Part shown: positions 1 to 8,436 of the stretch, in pieces
How positions within the stretch are numbered: the stretch's first letter is position 1
Layout of the letters: every line of letters starts with the position of its first letter
The notes under the pieces: model-generated
Seen by the model: the letters and a program-made list of their open reading frames with translations, nothing else
Database searches by the model: none
What the model was told of the DNA's origin: nothing
Position numbers and translations under genes: made by a program
Source of the DNA: an uncultured Bacilli bacterium
GTDB lineage: Bacteria; Bacillota_I; Bacilli_A; RF39; UBA660
Assembly (NCBI GenBank): GCA_934096315.1
Contig: CAKOLT010000003.1
Coordinates: forward strand, 1 to 64,000
Reading direction: 5' to 3'
DNA: 64,000 nucleotides

Positions 1-19
1 AGTCCGACCTTAGGCACCA
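1..19 (+). tRNA. 3' end of a truncated tRNA
   Basis: The first 19 bases look like the end of a tRNA: the tail of a T-loop, a T-stem 3' strand, an acceptor 3' strand reading CTTAGGC, discriminator A and an encoded CCA. The matching 5' acceptor would be GCCTAAG. The tRNA belongs to the same plus-strand cluster as the next four. Its identity cannot be read because the anticodon lies outside the window; a Leu tRNA would fit the acceptor end and discriminator A, but that is a guess. Confidence 0.6.
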
Positions 20-22
20 TCT

Positions 23-115
23 GGAGGAATACCCAAGTCTGGTTGAAGGGACCGGTCTTGAAAACCGGGAGGTCGTGAGAGCGGCGCAGGGGTTCGAATC
101 CCTTTTCCTCCGCCA
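23..115 (+). tRNA. tRNA-Ser (UGA anticodon)
   Basis: A class II tRNA with acceptor stem GGAGGAA pairing with TTCCTCC, discriminator G and encoded CCA. The anticodon loop shows TGA between CT and AA, so it decodes UCA-type serine codons. The extended variable arm (GGTCGTGAGAGCGGC region) and G discriminator are typical of tRNA-Ser. It sits three bases after the preceding tRNA end, in a tightly packed plus-strand cluster that is probably one transcript. Confidence 0.93.
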
Positions 116-125
116 CTAATGTTAT

Positions 126-202
<77 letters not shown>

Positions 203-203
203 T

Positions 204-280
204 GGTTCCGTAGTGTAGTGGTCCATCACGTCTGCCTGTCACGCAGAAGATCGCGGGTTCAAATCCCGTCGGAACCGCCA
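204..280 (+). tRNA. tRNA-Asp (GUC anticodon)
   Basis: Acceptor GGTTCCG pairs with CGGAACC, discriminator G, encoded CCA. The anticodon loop CTGTCAC carries GTC, reading GAU/GAC. It starts one base after the CCA of the initiator tRNA, so processing of one transcript must release it. The G discriminator and anticodon are the usual AspRS identity elements. Confidence 0.95.
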
Positions 281-281
281 T

Positions 282-357
<76 letters not shown>

Positions 358-381
358 TTTTACAGAATACAACATTTATAT

Positions 382-415
382 AAAAAAGCTTACTTATTGT
401 TAAGTAAGTTTTTTT
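382..415 (+). terminator. Rho-independent terminator of the tRNA cluster
   Basis: An 8-bp perfect stem CTTACTTA / TAAGTAAG with loop TTGT, followed by a run of T residues on the plus strand and preceded by an A-run. It follows tRNA-Phe directly and should end the tRNA transcript. The A-run means it could also work on the minus strand, where the lipoprotein gene ends at 456. Confidence 0.85.
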
Positions 416-455
416 ATGCTTATTTATTGAAAAAAATAGATATGCATGGGCATAC

Positions 456-1655
456 CTATTTAGATACTGGTAAGACGCTTATTGATCTTGCTACTTCTAA
501 TAAGGAAGATGTTGACATTACATCACTTACCATGTAATACTCTATTCCATTACTAATCCAGTTTACAGAGTTATCATTAACAACTGCTATACTGTCTAAA
601 AGAAATTCTAATTCTCCATATGTTGGTATTATTTCATGTTCTTTAGTGTAAGTTACAGTCTCTTCAACTAGAGTAAATGGACTATCACCTTCAAAAGTTA
701 AAATTAATCTTTGACCACTATCAGTATTTAACTTTTCTTGAGCTTTTAGATAAGTATTTGATGGTAAATACATTGGATATATAATGTCTTCAATTGTTGC
801 GGTTCCTTGTGTTTTCTCTTCTACATCTTGACTTTCCTCATTAGTATTTGTGCTTGTATTAGTGTTGGTATTAGTGTTTGTGTTTGTATTAGTGTTAGCA
901 TTTTCATTAGTATTTGTATTTTCATTATCATTTGTATTATTTAAATTACCGTTAGCATTATCATCAGTGTTTCTATTTCCATTGGTATTTGGATTTTCAC
1001 TTTCTGGTATCATTTTTTCTGTTTTTTCAGATACCTCTAAAATGCTATTTAAATCAAAGTAATTATCATTAAAGTTTTTATTGTAATCTATCTTATTATA
1101 TACCATCTTTATTTGAGTTTTATTGTCTTTATCCATTACCCTGACTTCTGTAACTTTTAATTTTTTATTTATATAAATCATTTGCTTAACTAATGATTCA
1201 TTATTTGGATATGTTACTTTGGTTGTAAATACATATCCTTCGTCATTTTTTTCAAAAGTTCTACCCTCTTCTTGTGATAGGTCTTCAACTAGAGAAGATA
1301 GTAAGTAACTTTGTGAATTATTGTATGGCCAATCGCTTTGGAATTTAAAGCTTTTATTTAAAGATGGCGTTACTACATACACTCCTTCTTTATTTCTTAA
1401 AATCACTTGCTTATGGTCATTGGAGATATTTGTAAGTTCGACCCTATAATTGTCTCCCTTAGAATATGAAACTTTTACATCATATGTATATATATCTTCA
1501 TTATTTATTATTTCCATTTGTCCTTCAACATAATAAGAATTGCTTTTAGATACTTTATCATTTAATTCTTTGATTATGTCTTTTTCGTTATAGCTTGAGC
1601 ATCCTGAAAGTAGGAATATACTTAATAACATAAAAGTTATTAAAATTTTTTTCAT
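456..1655 (-). CDS. LolA/GerS-like lipoprotein with Asn/Thr-rich tract
   Basis: A 399-residue predicted lipoprotein. The signal peptide ends in lipobox LSGC with Cys19, so it should be lipid-anchored outside the membrane. Residues about 25-215 are a beta-rich region (alternating strands such as YYVEGQMEI and YRVELTNIS) resembling the LolA-like fold of clostridial GerS-type proteins. Residues about 220-275 are almost only Asn and Thr with some Asp/Glu, a low-complexity linker encoded by a degenerate GTATTAGTGTTT-type repeat. A C-terminal domain of about 120 residues follows. The start is supported by GAGGTGAAAA just before the ATG. A GerS-like role in spore germination would suit the spore genes here but is only an inference. 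Confidence 0.6.
   Translation of the reverse strand: MKKILITFMLLSIFLLSGCSSYNEKDIIKELNDKVSKSNSYYVEGQMEIINNEDIYTYDVKVSYSKGDNYRVELTNISNDHKQVILRNKEGVYVVTPSLNKSFKFQSDWPYNNSQSYLLSSLVEDLSQEEGRTFEKNDEGYVFTTKVTYPNNESLVKQMIYINKKLKVTEVRVMDKDNKTQIKMVYNKIDYNKNFNDNYFDLNSILEVSEKTEKMIPESENPNTNGNRNTDDNANGNLNNTNDNENTNTNENANTNTNTNTNTNTNTSTNTNEESQDVEEKTQGTATIEDIIYPMYLPSNTYLKAQEKLNTDSGQRLILTFEGDSPFTLVEETVTYTKEHEIIPTYGELEFLLDSIAVVNDNSVNWISNGIEYYMVSDVMSTSSLLEVARSISVLPVSK
840..1010 (-). repeat. Low-complexity Asn/Thr codon repeat
   Basis: Inside the lipoprotein gene, imperfect alternating AAT/AAC and ACT/ACA codons encode runs of Asn-Thr. On the plus strand the same bases read as GTATTAGTGTTG-like units. Such tracts vary in length between strains through slippage. 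It acts as a flexible linker between the two folded parts of the lipoprotein. Confidence 0.7.
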
Positions 1656-1764
1656 TTTTCACCTCTTTTGTCTTTCTAATAGATTATATGGTGAAATATT
1701 TCTTTTATTCTGAATAATTTTATTTTTTTTGGTAATAATAGTAATAGTTATAAAGGAGGAAATT

Positions 1765-1962
1765 ATGAATGCACTTTTTAAAACCTGTTTAGTAATTAGT
1801 ATTATTGGTTGTATAAACTGGGGTCTTGTAGGTATGTTTAATTTTAATTTAGTTGCTTACCTTCTTGGGGATGACTCACTGTTTACTAAACTTGTATATG
1901 TTTTAGTATTTATATCTGGTCTCGTGGATATAGCAATACTTACTAAAGATTTAGATAAATAA
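1765..1962 (+). CDS. DUF378 family small membrane protein
   Basis: A 65-residue protein with two hydrophobic helices (about residues 5-25 and 40-58) joined by a short polar loop. The motif GCINWGLVG followed by NLVAYL matches the DUF378 (YuzA-like) family, whose function is unknown. An upstream in-frame GTG/ATG region exists, but TAAAGGAGGA six bases before the ATG at 1765 makes this the start. It is flanked by genes on the opposite strand and shares a bidirectional terminator with murF. Confidence 0.8.
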   Translation: MNALFKTCLVISIIGCINWGLVGMFNFNLVAYLLGDDSLFTKLVYVLVFISGLVDIAILTKDLDK

Positions 1963-1992
1963 AAAGGATATAGAAAAAACTATATTCTTTTT
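1961..1992. terminator. Bidirectional terminator between DUF378 gene and murF
   Basis: Stem GGATATAG / CTATATTC with an A6 loop, flanked by A5 on the left and T5 on the right, so it makes a U-tract in both directions. It overlaps the stop codon of murF and follows the plus-strand stop immediately. Confidence 0.75.
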
Positions 1993-3326
1993 AAGTATTC
2001 TACTATCTTTTTAAAATTCATGGAATGTGATGCTTTTAGTAATACTACATCATCTTTTTGGAGGATTTTATCTAATAGAGGATATACATCATCTAAATTT
2101 GTAAATGTGTATATGTTTTGTTTATTAAATCCATTTTCTGTGGCTCCGGAAGCTATAAATTTTGATAAGTTTCCTATTGTAATTAGGATATCAATATTAC
2201 ATTCTGCTACTATTTTTCCTACTTTTGTATGTAGTTTTTCTTCGAAGCCTTCAATTTCTAACATGTCTCCGAGTATTGCAATTTTTCTATTTTTGTAATT
2301 AGATAATATATTTAAAGCGTTTTCCATTGAATCGACACTTGCATTGTAGGTATCATCTATAATTGTTACTTCTCTTTTGTTTTTAAATTTTTCAAGTCTA
2401 GAGGATGATAAACTTACATTTTTAAGGGCTAAGACTTTATCATATACATTTAATATATCTCCGACTGCGTAAGCAAATAGACTATTATATATAAATGGTT
2501 TACTTGCAAAAGGTATAGTTACAATATCATCTTTTACTTTAAAACTAGCTGATGTACTAGTTAGGGAGATATCTTTTGCAGTATAATTACTTTCATTATC
2601 TATTCCTATGGTTATAATGTTGTTATAGTCTTTAAAATTATGTAATAAATCATTATCATTATTGATTATTAGTGATCCAGATAATCCTTCGATAATTTCT
2701 AATTTTGCTTTTAATATATTTTCCCTACTTCCAAGATTTCCTATGTGTGATGTTCCAATATTAGTTATTACTGCTATAGTGGGTCTTGCAATATTTGTAA
2801 GTAAGCTTATTTCTTTTAAATGATTCATACCTAACTCTAGAACCATGCAATTATGGTTTTCTAGACGTAAGATTGTTAGAGGCATGCCAATTTCGTTATT
2901 ATAGTTACCTTCTGTTTTTAAAACATTGTATTTGGTTGATAGGACTTTGCTAATCATATCTTTTGTACTAGTTTTTCCAACACTTCCTGTAACTGCAATT
3001 ACAGGGATGTTATATTTATTTCTTTTATCTTTTGCTAAGGTTTGTAAGGCAGTGGTAGTATCTTTTACCTTAACGCAAGGAATATTTTCATAATTTTGGA
3101 AATCTACCGGAATGTCTTCATTAACTATAAGGGCTGTTGCTCCTTTTTCTAAAGCTTCTTTATAGAAATTTCCTCCATCGTAATTTTCTCCTTTAATTCC
3201 TATATAAACGTCTCCTTTGGTAAGAGTTCTTGTATCTATACTATAGGTACTACATACTAAATTACTATCTCCATTTATTAGTCTACCTTTACATATTTCT
3301 ATAATGTCACTTAGTTTATATTTCAT
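1980..3326 (-). CDS. murF: UDP-N-acetylmuramoyl-tripeptide--D-Ala-D-Ala ligase
   Basis: MurF adds D-Ala-D-Ala to UDP-MurNAc-tripeptide in the last cytoplasmic step of peptidoglycan precursor synthesis. About 448 residues, normal for the family. The N-terminal substrate-binding domain is followed by the ATP-binding loop TGSVGKTSTK, the LELGMNHLKEI segment, and the C-terminal ligase domain with DDTYNAS and LGDMLE. The ATG at 3326 is chosen because AGGGGG lies seven bases upstream; a start nine codons earlier would overlap xseB. It lies downstream of nusB-xseA-xseB and may be co-transcribed with them. Confidence 0.93.
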   Translation of the reverse strand: MKYKLSDIIEICKGRLINGDSNLVCSTYSIDTRTLTKGDVYIGIKGENYDGGNFYKEALEKGATALIVNEDIPVDFQNYENIPCVKVKDTTTALQTLAKDKRNKYNIPVIAVTGSVGKTSTKDMISKVLSTKYNVLKTEGNYNNEIGMPLTILRLENHNCMVLELGMNHLKEISLLTNIARPTIAVITNIGTSHIGNLGSRENILKAKLEIIEGLSGSLIINNDNDLLHNFKDYNNIITIGIDNESNYTAKDISLTSTSASFKVKDDIVTIPFASKPFIYNSLFAYAVGDILNVYDKVLALKNVSLSSSRLEKFKNKREVTIIDDTYNASVDSMENALNILSNYKNRKIAILGDMLEIEGFEEKLHTKVGKIVAECNIDILITIGNLSKFIASGATENGFNKQNIYTFTNLDDVYPLLDKILQKDDVVLLKASHSMNFKKIVEYLKRI

Positions 3327-3336
3327 TATAATCCCC

Positions 3337-3555
3337 CTATTCGTTTGGTACATTAAAGTCTTCTAGAGTACCATTTTCTGCTAGTATTTTATTTACTTTA
3401 TCACTTGCTTCATTTAATTTATTACTGCATTCTTTAGCTAATTTCATAGCTTTAGTATATTTATTTATAGCATCGTCTAAGTTTACTTCTCCACTTTCTA
3501 ACTCTTTTACTATTTCTTCTAAATTCTTCATATTTTCTTCAAAATTATTTTCCAT
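3337..3555 (-). CDS. xseB: Exodeoxyribonuclease VII small subunit
   Basis: A 72-residue all-helical protein with the family pattern FEENMKNLEEIVKELESGE, then LDDAINKYTKAMKLAKEC. Several copies bind the large subunit to form exonuclease VII, which degrades single-stranded DNA. It overlaps the end of xseA by 11 bases, which suggests translational coupling, and is followed closely by murF. Confidence 0.93.
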   Translation of the reverse strand: MENNFEENMKNLEEIVKELESGEVNLDDAINKYTKAMKLAKECSNKLNEASDKVNKILAENGTLEDFNVPNE

Positions 3556-4813
3556 TATTTAACTCCATTTCTTTTATAGTGGTTTTAATTACACCATCTT
3601 TTAATTCTATGTCTAAATTACTACCCTTGGTTAAATCTTTTACTGTAGATATTACTTTACCATCTTGTTTTGCAATAGCATACCCTCTTTTTAGAGTATT
3701 TAGAGGATTTAATACCTCCAATTTATTAATATTGTTTTCTAAGGCTATCCGTTTTAGCTTAAAGAGCATTTCTGGATTTGTTAATATATATGAATTAACA
3801 AACTTAAATAGTCTTACTTTATTTATTTCTACAATATTACTCATACTGTTATTAAGTCTATCTATTAATGTATCTAAGTTTTGGGATTTTATTTCGTATA
3901 TGTTTTGAGGTTTAGTTAAAACATAGCTATTTACTAGGGTATTTAATTCTTTATTTAAATTATTTATGCAATTTGATATAAATATATTGCATCTTTTTCT
4001 TAACTGATTGATATTGTTTTCTAACTCTATACTACTTGGTACAGCTAGTTCTGCAGATGCAGTTGGGGTTGGGGCTCTTAGGTCGGCGACAAAGTCTGCA
4101 ATAGTGAAATCTATTTCATGTCCGACAGCACTTATTGTGGGTATTTTTGATTGATATATAGCACTAGCTACTACTTCTTCGTTAAATGGCCATAAGTCTT
4201 CGATAGAACCTCCTCCACGTCCAATAATTAAGACATCAAGATCATAAGTGTTTGCTATTTTTATTTTATTAGCAATGTCTTCAGCTGCTTGGGGTCCTTG
4301 GACAAGGGCTGGAAATAATATAGTGTTACATATTTTATATCTTCTTTTAATAGTTGTTAAAATATCTCTTATAGCTGCTCCAGTGGGGGCTGTGATTATT
4401 CCTATTTTTGATGGTAACTTTGGTATAGGTCTTTTTTGGTTGAATAGTCCTTTTTTGTTTAATTCTTCTTTTAATTTTTCATAAGCTATATATAGATTGC
4501 CAAGCCCATCTTGTTCTAGATTATTTACATATATTTGGTAACTTCCTGAAGATGGATATACACTAATTCTTCCAATAACTAATACTTTCATTCCGTCAGA
4601 GGGGACAAAATTTAGTTTACTTACACTGGAAGCAAACATTACCGCATTAATTCTTGATTCTTCATCTTTTAGGGTAAAATAATAATGTCCCCTTGTATGG
4701 GATTTGAAATTTGATATTTCTCCCTTTATATAAATGTTTTGTAAATGGACATCTCCATCAAACTTAAATTTTAAGTACTTATTTAAAGCACTTACTGTTA
4801 TATAGTTATTCAT
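3545..4813 (-). CDS. xseA: Exodeoxyribonuclease VII large subunit
   Basis: The catalytic subunit of exonuclease VII, 422 residues. An N-terminal OB-fold (residues about 5-100, with IYIKGEISNF and GHYYFTLKD) is followed by the catalytic domain with GIITAPTGAAIRD, IIGRGGGSIEDLWPFN, SAVGHEIDFTIADFVADLRAPTPTASAE, then coiled-coil and a C-terminal beta segment (LKRGYAI). The start has AAGGAG upstream and overlaps the end of nusB by eight bases, giving a nusB-xseA-xseB unit that is common in Firmicutes. Confidence 0.95.
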   Translation of the reverse strand: MNNYITVSALNKYLKFKFDGDVHLQNIYIKGEISNFKSHTRGHYYFTLKDEESRINAVMFASSVSKLNFVPSDGMKVLVIGRISVYPSSGSYQIYVNNLEQDGLGNLYIAYEKLKEELNKKGLFNQKRPIPKLPSKIGIITAPTGAAIRDILTTIKRRYKICNTILFPALVQGPQAAEDIANKIKIANTYDLDVLIIGRGGGSIEDLWPFNEEVVASAIYQSKIPTISAVGHEIDFTIADFVADLRAPTPTASAELAVPSSIELENNINQLRKRCNIFISNCINNLNKELNTLVNSYVLTKPQNIYEIKSQNLDTLIDRLNNSMSNIVEINKVRLFKFVNSYILTNPEMLFKLKRIALENNINKLEVLNPLNTLKRGYAIAKQDGKVISTVKDLTKGSNLDIELKDGVIKTTIKEMELNNGK

Positions 4814-5216
4814 TTTTCTCCTTGCTATGAAATACTTTATCTAATACCCCATTTATCATTTTTACTACTTTATCATCAGAATATTTTTTAGATAATTCTA
4901 TTGCAGAATCTATACATACTAAATCTGGAGTGTCAGTATAAAGAATTTCGTAAATTGCCATTCTCAGAATTGCTCTATCTGTGTATCCTAATCTATCGAT
5001 AGTCCAAGACTGCATATAATTATTTGCTATTTTATCAATTTCCTCTTTGTTGTTAACTACTCCGTTAACTATGTTATTTACAAACTTACTGTCTTCTTCT
5101 AAATGTTCGTGTATAATACTATCAACATCATATTCAATATTATTACTTTTATATAATTCTATTTGATATAATATTGTCATTATTTTGTATCTTAATTCTT
5201 TTCTTTTTTCTTTCAT
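4806..5216 (-). CDS. nusB: Transcription antitermination protein NusB
   Basis: An all-helical protein of about 136 residues that binds boxA RNA with NusE (S10) to promote rRNA antitermination. The features YQIELY and the C-terminal RAILRMAIYEIL and VCIDSAIELSKKYSDDKVVKMINGVLDKV are typical. The open frame begins at a TTG (5237), but the ATG at 5216 is preferred: GAGAGGAAG precedes it and it is the normal NusB N-terminus. First gene of nusB-xseA-xseB(-murF). Confidence 0.92.
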   Translation of the reverse strand: MKEKRKELRYKIMTILYQIELYKSNNIEYDVDSIIHEHLEEDSKFVNNIVNGVVNNKEEIDKIANNYMQSWTIDRLGYTDRAILRMAIYEILYTDTPDLVCIDSAIELSKKYSDDKVVKMINGVLDKVFHSKEKNE

Positions 5217-5319
5217 TGCTTTTACTTCCTCTCTCAAAATATCATATCATAAATTTTAAGATTTTTAAAGTTAATTAACAATATTTTTTATTAATTTTAC
5301 ATATACTTAATTGATAATT

Positions 5320-6609
5320 ATGAAAAGTAAATTTATTAAGTCTACGCTAATATTGATTTTGGGAGGATTTATAACTAAAGTACTAGGGGTTGTTATTAAA
5401 ATCTTTTTAACCAGGAGTATTACAACTGAAGGTATTAGTCTTTATATGCTTGTTCTTCCTACTTTTAATTTATTTATAACTCTATGTACCTTGTCCCTTA
5501 CAACATCAACTTCTAAATTGATTAGTGAAAAGAAAAGAAGAGGAAAAAATATAATTTTATCTATTATTCCAACTTCTCTTGTTTATAATTTTGTTCTTAT
5601 GTTTATAGTTATTCTTTTGGCTCCTTTTATTAGTAATGTTCTTCTTCATAATGAAAATACTTATTATCCATTAATGGCTATATCTCTTACGTTACCATTT
5701 ATATGTCTATCTGGAATTTTAAGAGGATATTTCTTTGGTAAGGAAAATATGTTTCCTCAGGTGTTATCTAATATATTAGAACAACTTGTAAGGTTATTTT
5801 TAACTATTTATTTTATTCCGAGTCTTCTTAAAGTCAGTTTAGTGTATGCTGTAACTGGGGTTGTTCTAATTAATATAGTTAGTGAACTTTCTTCTGTAAT
5901 TCTTTTAATTCTGTTTATGCCTAAGAACACAAATATTAGTTTAAGTGACTTTAAAATGGATAAAGAGATACTTAAAGATGTATTAAATATATCTATTCCC
6001 ACTACTGGTAGTAGATTAATCGGGGCAATTGCTTATTTCTTTGAGCCTATTATTATTACATTTATTCTTCTTAGGGTAGGATATAGTTATTCATATGTAG
6101 AAATGGAATATGGTATTATTAATGGTTATGTGTATCCACTCCTACTACTTCCTTCATTTTTTACACTTGCTATTTCTAATGCTCTTCTTCCTGTTCTTTC
6201 TAATAGTTTTGTCAATAAGAGGTATAAGTATGCTAAGAATAAGTTAAAACAAGCTATTATATTTAGTTTAATAATTGGAGTTCCCACTACAATATTATTT
6301 ATGATGTTTCCTACATTCTTCTTAAAGTTTGTTTTTAATACTACTCTAGGAGTTAAATATATTTTAGTAGCAGCACCTTTCTTTATTTTTCATTATATAC
6401 AGTCTCCCCTTACAATTTGTCTGCAAGCTCTTGATAAATCTAATGTAGCTATGCGAGGAACACTGTATGGGTGTATTTGCAAAATTATAATATTAGCAGG
6501 TACTTGTTATATGAAATTCGGACTTTGGAGCTTAGTTATTGCCAGTTCTGTAAATATAATGTTTGTTACATTTCATCATATTTACTATATAAAAAAGTAT
6601 CTTAAATAA
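5320..6609 (+). CDS. SpoVB/MurJ-type polysaccharide (lipid II) flippase
   Basis: A 429-residue integral membrane protein with about 12-14 hydrophobic helices of the MOP/MATE superfamily, resembling stage V sporulation protein B. Family features are the N-terminal GGFITKVLGVVIKIFLTRS and the P-rich helix LCTLSLTTSTSKLISEKK. SpoVB-type proteins move lipid-linked precursors across membranes, here probably for cortex or wall peptidoglycan. The open frame starts at a TTG at 5311, but the ATG at 5320 is more likely. No clear Shine-Dalgarno is visible, which is unusual here. It is divergent from nusB and convergent with the FtsW/RodA gene. Confidence 0.8.
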   Translation: MKSKFIKSTLILILGGFITKVLGVVIKIFLTRSITTEGISLYMLVLPTFNLFITLCTLSLTTSTSKLISEKKRRGKNIILSIIPTSLVYNFVLMFIVILLAPFISNVLLHNENTYYPLMAISLTLPFICLSGILRGYFFGKENMFPQVLSNILEQLVRLFLTIYFIPSLLKVSLVYAVTGVVLINIVSELSSVILLILFMPKNTNISLSDFKMDKEILKDVLNISIPTTGSRLIGAIAYFFEPIIITFILLRVGYSYSYVEMEYGIINGYVYPLLLLPSFFTLAISNALLPVLSNSFVNKRYKYAKNKLKQAIIFSLIIGVPTTILFMMFPTFFLKFVFNTTLGVKYILVAAPFFIFHYIQSPLTICLQALDKSNVAMRGTLYGCICKIIILAGTCYMKFGLWSLVIASSVNIMFVTFHHIYYIKKYLK

Positions 6610-7755
6610 TTATTTACTATTATTTTCGATACTTATTCTTGATACTAGAGCTAAAGCAAACATAAGTGATATGCAGTAACTTCCTCCGTAGGATAAGAAT
6701 GGTAGTGGTACTCCAGTTAGAGGTATAATACCCATTACTCCGGAAAGATTAATTACTATATGTAAAAATATGTATACAAATATTCCAAATGCTAAAAGAG
6801 AATTTCTAAGATTTTTAGCATTTCTTGCTATTTTAAATATTCTAAATAATAGTAGGAAGAATAATATTATTATTACTGCTCCAACTATTAGTCCCCATTC
6901 TTCCACGATTATAGGAAATATAAAATCTGTATATGATTCAGGTAAATATAAGTATTTTTGAGTGCTTTTTCCTATTCCTTGGCCAGTTAACCCTCCATTT
7001 TTAAAGGCTATAAAACTATTACATAGTTGGTAGCCTGTTTTTTCTTTATATCTATCACAAGGGTCTTTAAAATTAAATCTATCTAATTGATAATCCCTTA
7101 GTATTGTTCCTTTAGTGACAAGCATAATTGCCCCGAAAAGGAGTAATATTAGAATTATTAATTTTGTTATGATGTTTCTCTCCCCTTTTTTCATAGGAAC
7201 ACTATAAAATATTGATAGTAGTAAAACGAATACTATAAATGCAGTTCCCATATCGGGTTGAATTGCAATTAAGAGAGTAATTATAACCCCGATTACAAGA
7301 GGAAGAATTAATATTAATTTGTTATTTAATTTATTTTTATTTTTGTCATAATATGAAGCCATAAATATAATAAGGGTTATTTTGGCTATTTCTGATGGTT
7401 GCAGTTTTATAATACCAATATCATACCAACTTGCAGCATTATTGGCGACATGGCCATATATGACAAGTCCAATTAATGATATAATTGTAATAATTATTAA
7501 TGGCCAGGCTAGTTTCTTATAAATTTTAGTGGGAATAAATATTGTAAAGAGAAAAATTACTAATCCTCCGACTAAAAATATTGCTTGTTTTAGAAAGTAA
7601 TAATAAGGACTTGCCCCATACCTCATATATGATTCCATTGATGATGCACTTAATATCATTATTAGTCCAAAAATAAATAATATTATGGATATTATTATGA
7701 GAGGTTTATCAACTTTTTTTAACATATTTATCACGTACCATTTCATTAATATCAT
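6610..7755 (-). CDS. SEDS-family peptidoglycan polymerase FtsW/RodA
   Basis: An integral membrane glycosyltransferase of 381 residues with about 10 transmembrane helices. SEDS hallmarks are visible: LQPSEIAKI, QPDMGTA, GQGIGKSTQKYLYLPESYTDFIF and the C-terminal PLPFLSYGGS. SEDS proteins polymerise lipid II with a partner class B PBP; such a PBP is encoded at 35115. The ESYTDFIF and PFLSYGGS wording leans toward FtsW, but no division genes are adjacent, so FtsW versus RodA is not settled. In-frame ATGs at 7746 and 7725 are alternative starts. Confidence 0.88.
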   Translation of the reverse strand: MILMKWYVINMLKKVDKPLIIISIILFIFGLIMILSASSMESYMRYGASPYYYFLKQAIFLVGGLVIFLFTIFIPTKIYKKLAWPLIIITIISLIGLVIYGHVANNAASWYDIGIIKLQPSEIAKITLIIFMASYYDKNKNKLNNKLILILPLVIGVIITLLIAIQPDMGTAFIVFVLLLSIFYSVPMKKGERNIITKLIILILLLFGAIMLVTKGTILRDYQLDRFNFKDPCDRYKEKTGYQLCNSFIAFKNGGLTGQGIGKSTQKYLYLPESYTDFIFPIIVEEWGLIVGAVIIILFFLLLFRIFKIARNAKNLRNSLLAFGIFVYIFLHIVINLSGVMGIIPLTGVPLPFLSYGGSYCISLMFALALVSRISIENNSK

Positions 7756-7818
7756 ATCATAACTTATAAAATAAATAAAGATTAATATAAAAAGATAATA
7801 AAATTATTTAAAGTGTAA

Positions 7819-7841
7819 AGAAAAAAGCACGTTATGTGCTT
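7819..7841 (-). terminator. Terminator of rpsP-khpA
   Basis: On the minus strand AAGCAC / GTGCTT with a five-base loop is followed by TTTTTTC. It overlaps the khpA stop codon and should end the rpsP-khpA transcript. Confidence 0.8.
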
Positions 7842-8088
7842 AATAAGAATCAATATTAATGTTTACTTTTTTATTTTCATTTAGTGATGCAGCAGCTTGA
7901 ACTACTGTTCTTATACTTGCAATAATTTTACCATCTTTTCCTATTACCCTTCCTACATCATTATTTGATATAAGTACTTCTAATAAAATTACATTTTCGT
8001 CATCACTTTCAAACTGTTTTACCGAAACTGTTTCAGGATCATCAACCATTTTTTTAATAATGGTTTCTGTTAACTTTACAATATCCAT
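7840..8088 (-). CDS. khpA: KH-domain RNA-binding protein KhpA
   Basis: An 82-residue single KH domain with the signature GRVIGKDGKIIASIRT. KhpA forms a dimer with KhpB/EloR in Firmicutes and binds many RNAs, linking to control of cell elongation. It directly follows rpsP (one-base overlap of stop and start), the conserved rpsP-khpA order in this group, and ends in a terminator. Confidence 0.92.
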   Translation of the reverse strand: MDIVKLTETIIKKMVDDPETVSVKQFESDDENVILLEVLISNNDVGRVIGKDGKIIASIRTVVQAAASLNENKKVNINIDSY

Positions 8089-8363
8089 TATTTCTTGCCT
8101 TGTTTACTGTTATGAAATTCTTTCATAACCCCAGCTTTACTTAAAATATTTTTAACAGTATCAGTAGGAATAGCTCCATTATTAAGCCATTTCATAGTTT
8201 TTTCATTATCAACCTTAATTTCACAAGGATTAACTAAAGGGTTATAGTATCCTAAATTTTCAATTATTTTTCCATCTCTAGGTGAAGCTGAATCTGCTAC
8301 TACTATACGGTAAAATGGTGCTTTCTTTGCTCCCATTCTTTTAAGTCTAATCTTAACTGCCAT
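8088..8363 (-). CDS. rpsP: 30S ribosomal protein S16
   Basis: A 91-residue S16 with the diagnostic [32 protein letters not shown] start and the [12 protein letters not shown] segment. It assembles early in the 30S 5' domain. AGGAGGAGAATT precedes the ATG, and an ideal sigma-A promoter lies just upstream. In many Firmicutes rpsP is followed by rimM-trmD; here those two lie about 54 kb away. Confidence 0.97.
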   Translation of the reverse strand: MAVKIRLKRMGAKKAPFYRIVVADSASPRDGKIIENLGYYNPLVNPCEIKVDNEKTMKWLNNGAIPTDTVKNILSKAGVMKEFHNSKQGKK

Positions 8364-8388
8364 AATTCTCCTCCTTCTTCATGTCTTA

Positions 8389-8417
8389 ATTATATCATCA
8401 ATATATATGTCTGTCAA
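8389..8417 (-). promoter_or_regulatory. Sigma-A promoter of rpsP
   Basis: Read on the minus strand, TTGACA (8417-8412), a 17-base spacer and TATAAT (8394-8389): a perfect vegetative consensus about 25 bases upstream of the rpsP start, consistent with strong ribosomal-protein expression. Confidence 0.88.
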
Positions 8418-8436
8418 CCTTTTTTTGTTACAGTTG

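Noticed and set aside
850..1062. Hydrophobic plus-strand ORF of 70 residues
   Set aside because: A shadow of the Asn/Thr repeat of the lipoprotein on the opposite strand; Val/Leu/Phe runs are the reverse reading of Asn/Thr codons and there is no ribosome-binding site.
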